Origin: Nostoc sp. ATCC 53789
GTDB taxonomy: Bacteria > Cyanobacteriota > Cyanobacteriia > Cyanobacteriales > Nostocaceae
Length of the DNA: 64,000 nucleotides
NCBI RefSeq assembly: GCF_009873495.1
Contig: NZ_CP046703.1
Coordinates: forward strand, 2,790,001 to 2,854,000
Direction of reading: 5' to 3'
Shown: positions 55,690 through 64,000 of the stretch, piece by piece
How positions within the stretch are numbered: position 1 is the stretch's first letter
Layout of the letters: every line of letters starts with the position of its first letter
The notes under the pieces: generated by a model
What the model saw: the letters and a program-made list of their open reading frames with translations, nothing else
What the model was told of the DNA's origin: nothing
Databases searched by the model: none
Translations under genes and position numbers: made by a program

Positions 55690-57963
55690 CTATTCGTCAA
55701 TTTGACCAACGCGGCGAATATTCAAAATGTCGCTCATTTTCTTAATTTGGACGAACACTTGCTCTAATTGGGAGCGATCGCGTATATCTATTCCTAAATC
55801 CATCAATGCAGGTTGACCAACAGAGGTTTTCACCTGAGCATGGCGAACATTGATTCCTTGGTCACTCAACCGTGACAAAATATCTTTTAGCACCCCTACA
55901 CGGTCAAGGGCTTCAATTTGAACATCTACTGGATACGTGTGCGGACGACCACTATTTTCGGCGCTTGGGTTCCACCTAACTGGTACTAAGCGCTCATATT
56001 CCACAGTTTCTAGATTATGGCAGCCTTGGCGATGAATTGAAATCCCCCTACCTCGCGTCACCACACCAATAATCGGTTCGCCAGGAATCGGGGTACAACA
56101 TCCAGCTAAATGATATACCAACCCCTCTACCCCAACAATAGGCGAATCACTGGCGCGGGAAGTAGTTGGAGGCGCATCTCGTAAAGCTTTTGATGTAGTA
56201 GATGGTTCTTTGGGGATAAATGGCGACACTGTGGAAACTGGTTGTTGTCCCTTCGCCACTTCTCGCCAACGATTTAGCACCAAGTTCAACGTCACTTCAC
56301 CGTAACCCAAACCGGCAAGTAAATCGTCCACACTGTGGTAGTTACACTTTTCGGCGACAATCTGCATTGCATCGGACTTTAGCAAACTATCAAAACCAGT
56401 TTTACCTAGTTCCTTTTCTAACAATTCCCGTCCACGGGCAACATTTTCTTCGCGGCGCGATCGCTTGTACCATTGTTTGATCCGATATTTTGCCGCCGAA
56501 CTTCTGACAAAGTTCAACCAATCCAAACTCGGATGACAGTTCTTTTGGGTAAGAACCTCTACAATATCGCCATTTTGCAGTCGGGTTGACAGAGACACCA
56601 TTCGCCCATTTACCCGCGCCCCTGAACAGTGGTTTCCAACCTCCGTATGAATGCGATAAGCAAAATCTACGGTGGTAGAACCGGGGCTTAAAGGAACAAC
56701 ATCCCCCTTAGGGGTGAAGACATAGACATCATCTTCAAATAGATTATCCTTGACACTATCAAGATATTCTTGTGCGTCCTTGAGATCGGTTTGCCATTCT
56801 AGCAGTTGCCGCAGCCAAGTAAACTTGTCATCTGTCCCTGTCAAATGGCTAATACTAGAACCTCCAGTTTCTTTGTATTTCCAATGGGCGGCAATCCCAT
56901 ACTCGGCGATATGATGCATTTCGATTGTCCGAATTTGCACCTCTAAAGGACGGCCAGTTAGTCCAATCACCCCAGTATGCAACGACTGGTAACGGTTAGG
57001 CTTGGGCAGCCCAATGTAATCTTTAAATCTCCCAGGAATTGGGCGAAAAGCATCATGAACCACCGCCAACGCCCGATAGCATTCCTCATTGCTTTGAACA
57101 ATAATCCGCAGCGCTGCCAAATCGTAAATTTCATGAAATTCCTTTTGCTGGCGGTGCATTTTTTGGTAAATGCTATAAAGGTGCTTGGGACGACCGCTAA
57201 TATCCTGAAAGCGGATTCCGGCTTGCTGCAAACGCTCTTGCAACATATTCGTAGCTCTAGCCAGTTTCTCTTCTCGCGCCGTCCGTTTTTCAGAAACAAG
57301 CTCTTGCATTTGGCGAAAAGCTTCTGGTTCCAAATACTTAAAAGCCAAATCTTCCAGTTCCCATTTAATTCGCCAAATCCCCAAGCGATTGGCTAAAGGC
57401 GCGAATATATCTCGCGTTTCTTGGGCACTGCGGCGGCGGCTGGCCTCTGACATATATTGTAAAGTTCGCATATTATGCAAACGATCTGCCAATTTCACTA
57501 CAATGACCCGAATATCTTGCGCCATTGCCAAAAACATCCGCCGGAAGTTTTCGGCTTGACTTTCGGTTTTGCTGGTGAAATTGATCTTAGAAAGCTTTGT
57601 GACACCTTCGACCAATTGCCGCACTTCTGCGCCAAAGCGTTCTTCAATTTCTTGACTTGTAACTTCTGTATCTTCAACAACATCATGGAGAAATCCAGCT
57701 GCTATCATAGCAGCACTACCTCCCAAGTCATGCAGCAAGTCGGCTACAGCAATGGGATGAGCAATGTATGGTTCTCCAGATTTGCGGTATTGACCTTGAT
57801 GCAGTTGGTAAGCAAATTCAAATGCGCGACCAATTAAAACTGCATCACTATGCCTTCGGTCATCTTCTACTTCGCCGTTACTTGTCGATGACTCCTTCAA
57901 ACATTTTTTTAACCATTCCGGAATGGCTAGATCAACTGATGAATTTATAGCTAGACTGCTCAT
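55690..57963 (-). CDS. relA: Bifunctional (p)ppGpp synthetase/hydrolase (RelA/SpoT)
   Basis: 757 residues. HD domain with AAGFLHDVVEDTEVTSQEIE and the metal His/Asp, synthetase domain with FHEIYDLAALRIIVQSNEEC and GLPKPNRYQSLHTGVIGLTG, TGS domain (DVYVFTPKGDVVPLSPGSTT) and C-terminal ACT (VDVQIEALDRVGVLKDILSR). The hydrolase residues HDVVED and the synthetase residues look intact. It makes and degrades the stringent alarmone. Start ATG 57963; divergent from patD. Confidence 0.95.
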   Translation of the reverse strand: MSSLAINSSVDLAIPEWLKKCLKESSTSNGEVEDDRRHSDAVLIGRAFEFAYQLHQGQYRKSGEPYIAHPIAVADLLHDLGGSAAMIAAGFLHDVVEDTEVTSQEIEERFGAEVRQLVEGVTKLSKINFTSKTESQAENFRRMFLAMAQDIRVIVVKLADRLHNMRTLQYMSEASRRRSAQETRDIFAPLANRLGIWRIKWELEDLAFKYLEPEAFRQMQELVSEKRTAREEKLARATNMLQERLQQAGIRFQDISGRPKHLYSIYQKMHRQQKEFHEIYDLAALRIIVQSNEECYRALAVVHDAFRPIPGRFKDYIGLPKPNRYQSLHTGVIGLTGRPLEVQIRTIEMHHIAEYGIAAHWKYKETGGSSISHLTGTDDKFTWLRQLLEWQTDLKDAQEYLDSVKDNLFEDDVYVFTPKGDVVPLSPGSTTVDFAYRIHTEVGNHCSGARVNGRMVSLSTRLQNGDIVEVLTQKNCHPSLDWLNFVRSSAAKYRIKQWYKRSRREENVARGRELLEKELGKTGFDSLLKSDAMQIVAEKCNYHSVDDLLAGLGYGEVTLNLVLNRWREVAKGQQPVSTVSPFIPKEPSTTSKALRDAPPTTSRASDSPIVGVEGLVYHLAGCCTPIPGEPIIGVVTRGRGISIHRQGCHNLETVEYERLVPVRWNPSAENSGRPHTYPVDVQIEALDRVGVLKDILSRLSDQGINVRHAQVKTSVGQPALMDLGIDIRDRSQLEQVFVQIKKMSDILNIRRVGQIDE

Positions 57964-57989
57964 ACAAGTGGGTTTGGATAGGATCGGTA

Positions 57990-58107
57990 GATAAGTGAAT
58001 GATAAATAAAAGTGGCAGCATCACCTTAAGAAAATGCTGTCGCCTATTAACCTTGAAAATCCATTGATGGCAAACAAAGCCTCAAATCCTGATTTGAGGC
58101 TTTTAGT
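57990..58107 (+). ncRNA. Candidate small RNA ending at an intrinsic terminator
   Basis: The plus strand has a hairpin at 58014-58041 (GGCAGCAT / ATGCTGTC), then a perfect 13-bp stem (AAAGCCTCAAATC / GATTTGAGGCTTT, 58076-58103) followed by TTTTAG. This terminator lies upstream of both divergent genes (relA on minus, patD on plus), so neither gene ends there. A short plus-strand transcript is the simplest reading; its start is not defined and the left boundary here is nominal. Confidence 0.35.
58076..58107 (+). terminator. Orphan intrinsic terminator between relA and patD
   Basis: 13-bp perfect stem with a 2-base loop (effectively four), followed by a T-run on plus (TTTTAG). On minus it is followed by TTTGTTTG, weaker. 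See the small RNA candidate. Confidence 0.75.
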
Positions 58108-58181
58108 GCTGATAGGCCTTTAAGAAAGTTTATTGTAAAAGAAAAATTACTTGACACTAATACTATCTTAACTAGCACTGG

Positions 58182-58535
58182 ATGTCTTTAAACCCTGAGA
58201 AATATTTGGCACTCGTAACCTTGCTAGAGCAATTACGCTCCGATGCCACAACGACCCAAATTGCTGCGCCTGAACTGCGAGTGCGTGTAGCCTCGTTGCA
58301 GCAATTTTTCGGACAGCAGATTGTGCCTTTGGCTGATGAAAACTGGCGAGTGCAGTCTTATCAAACGGAAATGAGCAAGCAATTGCGTTTGTTGGCAATA
58401 GATGTGATGTTTTTGCAAGGAGCGCGGCAGGCATCGACTGCACAGACGAGACTTCAGGCGATTAGCGATCGCTTGACAACCCTCATTCAGTACTGTAATG
58501 CTATTCTGCAACCAGAAGCGGAAGGAGAAAAATAA
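58182..58535 (+). CDS. patD: PatD-like heterocyst frequency protein
   Basis: 117 residues, all helical: MSLNPEKYLALVTLLEQLRS, LRVRVASLQQFFGQQIVPLA, YQTEMSKQLRLLAIDVMFLQ and GARQASTAQTRLQAISDRLT. This matches my memory of PatD, a small protein of Nostocales that limits heterocyst frequency and acts with FtsZ. It lies 218 bp from relA, divergent. The identity needs a search; the length and sequence are right. Confidence 0.65.
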   Translation: MSLNPEKYLALVTLLEQLRSDATTTQIAAPELRVRVASLQQFFGQQIVPLADENWRVQSYQTEMSKQLRLLAIDVMFLQGARQASTAQTRLQAISDRLTTLIQYCNAILQPEAEGEK

Positions 58536-58620
58536 CAATTGTTCACCTTTTTCTCTAATTAGTCCATCATCTCATTTACGACCGTTCGTGAAAAGTTATT
58601 TTGCTAACAAGTTATAAGGT

Positions 58621-58742
58621 GGGAATTGGGAATTGGGAATTGGGAATTGGGAATTGAGCATAGGTTATTCTTTCTCCTTGTCCCCCTTGTCCCCCTTGTC
58701 CCCCTTGTCCCCCTTGCCCCCCTTGCCCCCCTTGCCCTATGC
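58621..58742. repeat. GGGAATT and CTTGTCCCC tandem repeats
   Basis: Five GGGAATT units, then about four CCTTGTCC(C) units and three CCTTGCCCC units, then GCCCCATGCCC. The end of this tract encodes the last residues and stop of the TetR gene on minus. Confidence 0.85.
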
Positions 58743-59333
58743 CCCATGCCCAATCCCTTCGATGAGAAGATTCATTGTGCGGCGCATATATGCTTCTACT
58801 GGCTCGGTTGTGGGTTTAAAGATCAGTGCATAATATAGTGACCCACTCACCAGGTCGATAATTAAGTCTACGTCTGCATCCTTGTGTATTTCACCTCTAG
58901 ACTGGGCACGCTCAAGTACTTTAGAGAATGCTTCACGTCGGAGTTTTGTATATTTTGTCCAGTAAACCTCTGCAAACTGAGGATTGCTAGACGCTGTACT
59001 AATTATCAAAGCGAGTGTTTGACGACCAAGGGGACTATCTATCTTTTTGGCGGCATTCTGGATCAAAATATCCATGTCTCCCCAAAAGCTGCTAGTATCG
59101 GGGATCGCTAAATCATCTCTCAAACTTTCTATCGCGTCTGCAACTAGTTCTTCTTTGGAAGTGTAACGCCGATAGATGGTCGTTTTGCCAACTCCAGCAC
59201 GAGAAGCGATCGCTTCTATACTCATGCTCTGATATCCTACCTCTGCAAGCAAATCTAAGGTCGCTTGCAGAATCGCTTGGTCGGCGTGGATGCTACGTGG
59301 TCGTCCAGAAGGGCTGTTGATTTGGTTACTCAT
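58737..59333 (-). CDS. TetR-family transcriptional regulator
   Basis: 198 residues. N-terminal HTH: ADQAILQATLDLLAEVGYQS, then MSIEAIASRAGVGKTTIYRR, the canonical TetR helix. The C-terminal ligand domain is divergent. It should repress the divergent MFS exporter at 59737, binding the palindrome at 59674-59692. The last four residues (GHGA) and the stop are encoded by the repeat tract, so the native C-terminus may have been altered. Confidence 0.9.
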   Translation of the reverse strand: MSNQINSPSGRPRSIHADQAILQATLDLLAEVGYQSMSIEAIASRAGVGKTTIYRRYTSKEELVADAIESLRDDLAIPDTSSFWGDMDILIQNAAKKIDSPLGRQTLALIISTASSNPQFAEVYWTKYTKLRREAFSKVLERAQSRGEIHKDADVDLIIDLVSGSLYYALIFKPTTEPVEAYMRRTMNLLIEGIGHGA

Positions 59334-59461
59334 AAAAATATCATCCCCAAGAAATATCTTCTTGGCAATTTGCTTCTACCTTTGGGCATAGAACGTACCA
59401 TCTGGGAAACGAAGAAGCCCTACTACCCTGTTACGCAAATAAGATTGCACATCAACTGGTG

Positions 59462-59530
59462 AGGTTGTCCTTTGTCAATTGTCCTTTGTCCTTTGTCCTT
59501 GGTAAACACTTTTGACTAATGACTAATGAC
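59462..59530. repeat. TTTGTCC / AATGACT heptamer repeats
   Basis: Three to four TTTGTCC units followed by AATGACTAATGAC in the TetR/MFS intergenic region. Confidence 0.75.
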
Positions 59531-59673
59531 GGTCTACACGGAAAATATTGCAATATGTAGGCGCGTTAGCTTACCCAGTTTTCATGCACGAGAACAGCAA
59601 AAGTGACTATCCATCTTTAGCATAAGTATTTCTGCCGCTTTTCGTTGAAGTCTCCCTTGACCATTTCCATATG

Positions 59674-59692
59674 ATACGTTACCGTAGCGTAT
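59674..59692. promoter_or_regulatory. Candidate TetR operator
   Basis: ATACGTTAC-C-GTAGCGTAT is a 19-bp palindrome with arms matching at 8 of 9 positions, typical in form of TetR-family operators. It lies 45 bp before the MFS start and is followed by ATATATAAGATG, which can serve as a -10 region. It is over 300 bp from the TetR start, so autoregulation is less sure. Confidence 0.65.
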
Positions 59693-59736
59693 ATATAAGA
59701 TGATATTTAATTTTTGCTTTGGGAATCGCTCTGACA

Positions 59737-61326
59737 ATGGCTACCAACATTAAACGTTCTAGTTTTGATCAATTTGGTTATGTCCACGGGCCATTGAAGT
59801 GGGCGATCGCTTTAACAGCTTCTCTTGGTGCAATTTTAGAAGTAATTGATACTAGTATTGTTAACGTTGCTCTGACGGATATGCAAGCTAGTTTGGGTGC
59901 AACTGTCAGTGAGGTAGGTTGGGTAGTAACTGGATATGCGATCGCAAATGTCGTCTTAATTCCCTTATCTGCATGGCTGGGAGATTACTTTGGACGCAAA
60001 ACTTATTTTATCTTTTCGTTGATTGGCTTTACCATTGCCTCGGTTTTATGCGGGTTGGCATTCAATTTACCGATGCTGGTTCTTTCCCGAATTCTTCAAG
60101 GTTTATGTGGTGGCGGGTTACTAGCTAAAGCCCAAGCAATTTTGTTTGAGACTTTTCCACCTGCCGAACAGGGTTTAGCACAGGCAGTTTTTGGAGTAGG
60201 TGTAATTGCTGGCCCAGCTATCGGCCCGACTTTAGGAGGATTCTTGGTAGATGGTTTGGGCTGGCGGTGGATTTTCTTTGTTAATATTCCCTTCGGGATC
60301 GTTGCAGTGGCGATGTCCTTCATGTTTTTGCCCAAAGACAAAGACAAAAGCGAGACACAAAGCCAATCCGTCGATTGGTTCGGCATTGGGTTTTTGATTA
60401 TTGCGATCGGCTGTCTGCAAACTTTGTTAGAAGAAGGAGAGAAAGAAGACTGGTTTTCCTCCGGTTTTATCACCACCTTAGCGATCGCCAGTATTATCGG
60501 ATTAGGGCTATTTATTTGGTACGAGTTGAAAATAGCCCATCCTGCGGTTGATTTGAGAGTTTTGCGTCACCGTTCTTTAGCTGCGGGAAGCGTTCTCTCA
60601 GCAGTGGTGGGTATGGGGCTTTATGGCACACTCTTTGCTGTGCCGATATTTGCTCAGAGTGTGCTGCACTTTACCGCAACGCAGACAGGACTATTGTTAG
60701 CGCCTGGTGCTTTAGCCTCTGCGATCGTTATGGTTCTATTAGGCAAGCTGTCCAGTAAAATTGATGCCCGATTTTTAATTGCAATGGGCGCTGTCGGATC
60801 ATCTGGAGTTATGTTTCAACTAGCAGCAATTACCCCACAAACTGGCACAGATGATTTATTTTGGCCATTGGTATGGCGTGGGGCTTTTACTGTGTTGATG
60901 TTTCTGCCTTTGAGTTTGGCAGTTTTAGGCCCGCTACCCAAACAAGATGTTTCTGCTGGGTCTGGTTTCTATAACCTGACTCGACAACTAGGTGGCAGTA
61001 TCGGCATTGCCCTACTTACCACTCTGCTTGACCGAAGACAAACTTTTCATCGAGCTATCTTGTTAGCAAAACTTAGCCCTTATGACCCAGAAACCAATCA
61101 ACGTCTAGATTTGCTCAATGGGGCACTTCAAAGCCAAGGCATGGATGCGGCAACAGCACAACAACAAGCAATAGCTTTATTAAGTCAAACAGTAAATACT
61201 CAAGCTGCTGTTTTATCTTACGCAGATTGCTTTCGAGTGGTAGGGATCGGGTTCCTTTGCTCATTACCCCTATTACTATTCTTGGGTAAAGGCGGTGCTG
61301 GAGCGAAAGCACCAATCAGTCATTAG
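59737..61326 (+). CDS. DHA2-family MFS drug exporter (EmrB/QacA-like)
   Basis: 529 residues from ATG 59737 (MATNIKRSSFDQFGYVHG); the TTG at 59719 is unlikely. Fourteen hydrophobic segments. Family motifs: LEVIDTSIVNVALTDMQASL, WLGDYFGRKTYFIFSLIGF and GVGVIAGPAIGPTLGGFLVD (motif C of antiporters). It likely exports hydrophobic toxins or drugs, controlled by the divergent TetR gene. No HlyD/EmrA partner is adjacent. Confidence 0.9.
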   Translation: MATNIKRSSFDQFGYVHGPLKWAIALTASLGAILEVIDTSIVNVALTDMQASLGATVSEVGWVVTGYAIANVVLIPLSAWLGDYFGRKTYFIFSLIGFTIASVLCGLAFNLPMLVLSRILQGLCGGGLLAKAQAILFETFPPAEQGLAQAVFGVGVIAGPAIGPTLGGFLVDGLGWRWIFFVNIPFGIVAVAMSFMFLPKDKDKSETQSQSVDWFGIGFLIIAIGCLQTLLEEGEKEDWFSSGFITTLAIASIIGLGLFIWYELKIAHPAVDLRVLRHRSLAAGSVLSAVVGMGLYGTLFAVPIFAQSVLHFTATQTGLLLAPGALASAIVMVLLGKLSSKIDARFLIAMGAVGSSGVMFQLAAITPQTGTDDLFWPLVWRGAFTVLMFLPLSLAVLGPLPKQDVSAGSGFYNLTRQLGGSIGIALLTTLLDRRQTFHRAILLAKLSPYDPETNQRLDLLNGALQSQGMDAATAQQQAIALLSQTVNTQAAVLSYADCFRVVGIGFLCSLPLLLFLGKGGAGAKAPISH

Positions 61327-61437
61327 ACGGATACCAATTTTTAGCTCTCTGAACTAAAACTACGTAAAAACACTGCTTAAAAATCTTTCTTGACCGAAAG
61401 TCACAGAAGAAAATTAATATACACTGATATATCTGGA

Positions 61438-61472
61438 TAAAAAATAAAAATCCTACTCAGTTTTGAGCAGGA
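61438..61472 (-). terminator. Intrinsic terminator downstream of the 34-codon ORF
   Basis: Read on minus: stem CCTGCTCA / TGAGTAGG with one G-T wobble and loop AAAC, then ATTTTTATTTT. It lies 40 nt after the stop of the small ORF at 61512. On plus it could also serve as terminator for the MFS gene, but the T-run is on minus. Confidence 0.78.
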
Positions 61473-61511
61473 ATATGTGAAGTCTTATTGCTAAAATTAG
61501 AAATTCCGATC

Positions 61512-61616
61512 TTAGAAAAAGTTCATTATTGTAATAACGCCAACACTGGTTAACATCATTAAAGCGCCCATAATTATAGATTGACCTAATGGATTGCTGA
61601 ATTTTGAATCGTTCAT
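61512..61616 (-). CDS. Small single-span membrane protein (34 residues)
   Basis: Too short for usual gene finders. It begins MNDSKFSNPLGQSIIMGALM and ends SVGVITIMNFF: a polar N-terminus of about 12 residues, then one hydrophobic span of about 20. SD AAAGGA lies 10 bp before the ATG on the coding strand, and a terminator follows 40 nt after the stop. Nothing else explains these signals. The overlapping longer frame at 61453-61653 runs through the terminator stem and looks random. Family unknown to me; small thylakoid or stress proteins have this size. Confidence 0.6.
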   Translation of the reverse strand: MNDSKFSNPLGQSIIMGALMMLTSVGVITIMNFF

Positions 61617-61917
61617 TTAAGTAAAATCCTTTTTTTAATAGTTCCTTAACCATATCAAAATCAGTATAAATATCTATAAAAGCGCTGTAAAACTTAAAGT
61701 CCCGTAAATTTTCTTAACAAAAAATTAATTTACAACTTAAGTATCGGTTTTTACTTATGAGGGGTTAGTCTTCTAGTCTCCCCCACTTCTTATTCTCCAG
61801 TTCAAAAATGTAGTAATTTCCGAACAGAATAAATACCTGAACTCCGAGCGGAATATGCGCCTTTGTGGGGTAAAATAAATCTTAATCAAGGTAAAAATAT
61901 TTGAATAGAAGATTATC

Positions 61918-62643
61918 ATGACAGTCTCTACTGCATCTAGAAACCAAGCGATCGCTTTTGACTTAGAAAAATTAAATCAGCAATTTGAAACTGCCACTCC
62001 TAAAGAGATACTGGCATGGTCTATAGAGAATATCCCAACGGGATTGGTGCAAACCAGCGCCTTTAACGTGGATGACATGATAATTACCCATATTCTTTAC
62101 AGTGAACTGAAGCATCCCGTTCCTGTAATCTTTCTCGACACCTTGCACCACTTCCCTGAAAGCCTAGAATTAGTTGCCAAAGCCAAAGAAATTTACAACC
62201 TGGACTTGCAAACTTTCAAAACTCCAGACGTAGAAACCCGTGAAGCCTTTGAAGCTAAATACGGCGACAAACTTTGGGATACGGATATTGCTAAATTCCA
62301 CCACATTACAAAAATTGAACCACTGTTACGGGGTCTAGACGAACTCAACAGCGTGGCTTGGATTACCGGTCGCCGCCGTGACCAAGCAGTAACCCGTGCG
62401 AATATGCCTATATTTGAATTTGATGGAAAAGGTCGGTTGAAAGTAAATCCCATTGCTACCTGGACACGCCAAGATAGCTGGGTTTACGTAGCTGAACATG
62501 GAGTCATCTACAACCCCCTCCACGACCAAGGTTATCCCAGCATCGGCGACCAACCCATCACCACCAAAGTAGGCGAAGGCGAAGACGAACGCGCCGGACG
62601 CTGGCGGGGAAGTGATAAAACAGAATGTGGAATTCACATTTAA
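61918..62643 (+). CDS. cysH: Phosphoadenylyl-sulfate reductase
   Basis: 241 residues. PP-loop-like substrate site GLVQTSAFNVDDMIITHI, ITGRRRDQAVTRANMPIFEF, and the C-terminal catalytic Cys in KTECGIHI. It reduces PAPS to sulfite, using thioredoxin. The lack of CC...CxxC iron-sulfur motifs indicates the PAPS (CysH) rather than the APS type. Confidence 0.93.
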   Translation: MTVSTASRNQAIAFDLEKLNQQFETATPKEILAWSIENIPTGLVQTSAFNVDDMIITHILYSELKHPVPVIFLDTLHHFPESLELVAKAKEIYNLDLQTFKTPDVETREAFEAKYGDKLWDTDIAKFHHITKIEPLLRGLDELNSVAWITGRRRDQAVTRANMPIFEFDGKGRLKVNPIATWTRQDSWVYVAEHGVIYNPLHDQGYPSIGDQPITTKVGEGEDERAGRWRGSDKTECGIHI

Positions 62644-62776
62644 GTGGAAGTGGGGAGTAGAGATTGGAGAGTAGGGAATAGAAGAAAAGAAGAATTTCCC
62701 CCTACTCTCTGCTTACTCTGCGCCTCTGCGGTTAGTTAGATAATAGTGTTACACAACAACAAATTTAGAGACTAGT

Positions 62777-63877
62777 TTATTGACCATTTTCCTGGAAAAG
62801 CTGCTCTAATGAAGCTAATTCCGCTTCTCTCACTGCGTCAATCTCTGGCAAAGGTCGCTGCATAATTGAATAAAGCGATCGCTTTTGCACTTTTACAGCC
62901 TGTAAGCCCAACTCCCGTAAGAAATCCTCAATTTTTAGCACCATTTGTTTGCGGTCAGCTTTTGTAACATCGGGACTTTGGTAAATTGAAGCCTTAATAG
63001 TAGGCAAAAATATTGTTTTAACTACTTCATATTTCCCATCAAGCACAGCCTCTTGGGCTTTATTAACCAGTTCTTTGATACTGGTTAAGTACTCCCAATC
63101 TTGAGTGGGGCGCTTTTCTATACGAAATAGCATATAACTATAGCCTTCTAAGGGTTTGCCATCACGCTCAAAAATTTTTGTTGTTCCAGGTGAACCAAGA
63201 CAGAGGCTATCCTTGACAATACAAAGATTATCGCTGTTTATCTTGTTATCCTGCGCCAAAATTGCAGCAAAATAGCCAGCTTTCAGGGAATTGCTACCAC
63301 CTCCATCAGCTTCAGAAAATGTTTGTTGGTAGCCTAGTTCTAAGCGACGCTCACCAATATCGAGTAAATCTTCAATACCCCGATATATTGGTTCTGCTAA
63401 CTTTATAACACTCGAAAGTTCTGGCACAGGTAGAAATTCAGAAAATCTGCCCATCGTCTTAATAAATTTACCGATGGAGTCATTATTGGCTATGCTAAAT
63501 AAGCCTGCTTGTAACTCAACTAATCCATAATTGAAAGGAAATGAGGATGTGAGAGGATAATTACACTGAATGACTTTATCCAGATTATCTGCTACTGATT
63601 TTTCTAATTGTCCAGGTGCAGCTAGATAGGGAATTATTACGGATTTACCACCGTGATTCAAGCGAACAGCAGCATGAACCACCGGATATCTTTGCTTGAA
63701 CCATTCTACATCTTTAGCCAAGCGCATTTCCACTAGCCATATACGACAATAGGCTTCACCTGCAAGAATGGGTTTTTCATCATAGTCTACATCAACTCGA
63801 TGTTTTGGTAGAGAAAAGGTTTTATATTTTGGAGCCTCACGGCTGAAAGTTTCAGATAAACTCTGGATAAATCTCAT
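62777..63877 (-). CDS. Hypothetical protein, 366 residues
   Basis: MRFIQSLSETFSREAPKYKT starts the protein. Readable parts: CRIWLVEMRLAKDVEWFKQR, then SVIIPYLAAPGQLEKSVADN, GYSYMLFRIEKRPTQDWEYL and a helical C-terminus with IEDFLRELGLQAVKVQKRSL. The first half has small strands and the second half is helical. No known motif. It starts 20 bp after the stop of the partial gene to its right, with SD AGAGGAA before the ATG, so it is translated from an operon whose first genes lie outside the window. Confidence 0.75.
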   Translation of the reverse strand: MRFIQSLSETFSREAPKYKTFSLPKHRVDVDYDEKPILAGEAYCRIWLVEMRLAKDVEWFKQRYPVVHAAVRLNHGGKSVIIPYLAAPGQLEKSVADNLDKVIQCNYPLTSSFPFNYGLVELQAGLFSIANNDSIGKFIKTMGRFSEFLPVPELSSVIKLAEPIYRGIEDLLDIGERRLELGYQQTFSEADGGGSNSLKAGYFAAILAQDNKINSDNLCIVKDSLCLGSPGTTKIFERDGKPLEGYSYMLFRIEKRPTQDWEYLTSIKELVNKAQEAVLDGKYEVVKTIFLPTIKASIYQSPDVTKADRKQMVLKIEDFLRELGLQAVKVQKRSLYSIMQRPLPEIDAVREAELASLEQLFQENGQ

Positions 63878-63897
63878 GAAATTATTCCTCTGTCACA

Positions 63898-64000
63898 TCA
63901 GCCTAAATACGGTGAAATTTGAGTCCAAATAGCACGAATGGGAATACCTCCCGTTGAACCTCGATTCACGGTACGTCCTATACCGGGATTTCCTTGATGA
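63898..64000 (-). CDS. C-terminal end of an unknown protein (partial)
   Basis: The last 33 codons, read on minus, end in a TGA at 63898-63900. They contain GNPGIGRTVNRGSTGGIPIR, a Gly/Arg-rich part, then AIWTQISPYLG. The rest lies beyond the right edge. It is upstream of, and probably co-transcribed with, the 366-residue gene. Too little is visible to name a family. Confidence 0.6.
   Translation of the reverse strand, partial: HQGNPGIGRTVNRGSTGGIPIRAIWTQISPYLG

Noticed and set aside
61453..61653. 66-codon minus ORF
   Set aside because: It overlaps the better-supported 34-codon ORF in another frame and passes through the terminator stem.

Overview
The window is chromosomal DNA of a filamentous, heterocyst-forming cyanobacterium of the Nostoc/Anabaena type. 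This rests on abundant HIP1 octamers (GCGATCGC), many short tandem heptamer repeats between genes, a cyanobacterial ndhA-I-G-E operon, a patD-like heterocyst gene, a hormogonium-type chemotaxis cluster and a mycosporine-like amino acid (sunscreen) cluster. Nothing indicates a plasmid or prophage.

Layout. 1-3553 (minus): a NACHT/HEAT-repeat STAND protein, apparently one gene broken by an in-frame TGA and a one-base slip in a homopolymer. 3636-5490: a palindromic repeat into which a 1684-bp insertion sequence has jumped, with a 9-bp target duplication and a transposase that needs two -1 shifts. 5643-13747 (minus): a five-gene Che-type operon (PatA-like regulator, CheY, CheW, chemoreceptor, CheA hybrid), matching the hmp/pil motility clusters. 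13748-15080: repeats, a MITE-like element, a gene remnant and tRNA-Leu(UAG). 15081-22107: alr, an HNH nuclease, a DHH phosphoesterase, DUF29, a toxin-antitoxin pair, sixA and gltA. 22489-26345: ndhA-ndhI-ndhG-ndhE-NAD kinase, closed by a strong terminator. 26746-31677: a GNAT protein, a GT-C-type membrane glycosyltransferase, DUF4079, a small zinc-cluster protein and cobU. 32221-35683: a conserved hypothetical, two GT2 glycosyltransferases and a WcaF-like acetyltransferase. 36706-39099: an orphan hybrid histidine kinase.

39766-45423 holds a possible small-molecule module: SnoaL-like protein, MDR reductase, aspartyl/asparaginyl beta-hydroxylase, cyclic-amidohydrolase, bicupin and alpha/beta-hydrolase. 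Next to it lie a protealysin-like M4 protease (45935-47014) and its probable inhibitor emfourin (45460-45759). 49071-53828 is the mycosporine cluster: mysA-mysB-mysC on plus and a convergent mysD on minus, predicting a disubstituted product such as shinorine or porphyra-334. 54511-61326 holds a CNNM/CorC protein, RelA/SpoT, PatD, and a divergent TetR/MFS efflux pair with a visible operator-like palindrome. 61512-64000 has a 34-codon membrane-protein ORF with its own terminator, cysH, and an unrecognised operon cut by the right edge.

No single locus is proven to be a new system. The best candidates for a second look are the 39.8-45.4 kb enzyme module, the 34-codon gene, the double-slippery transposase, the hairpin and direct repeats in the mys locus, the orphan terminator between relA and patD, and the broken NACHT-HEAT gene. 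All family assignments come from reading motifs by eye; no database search was run.
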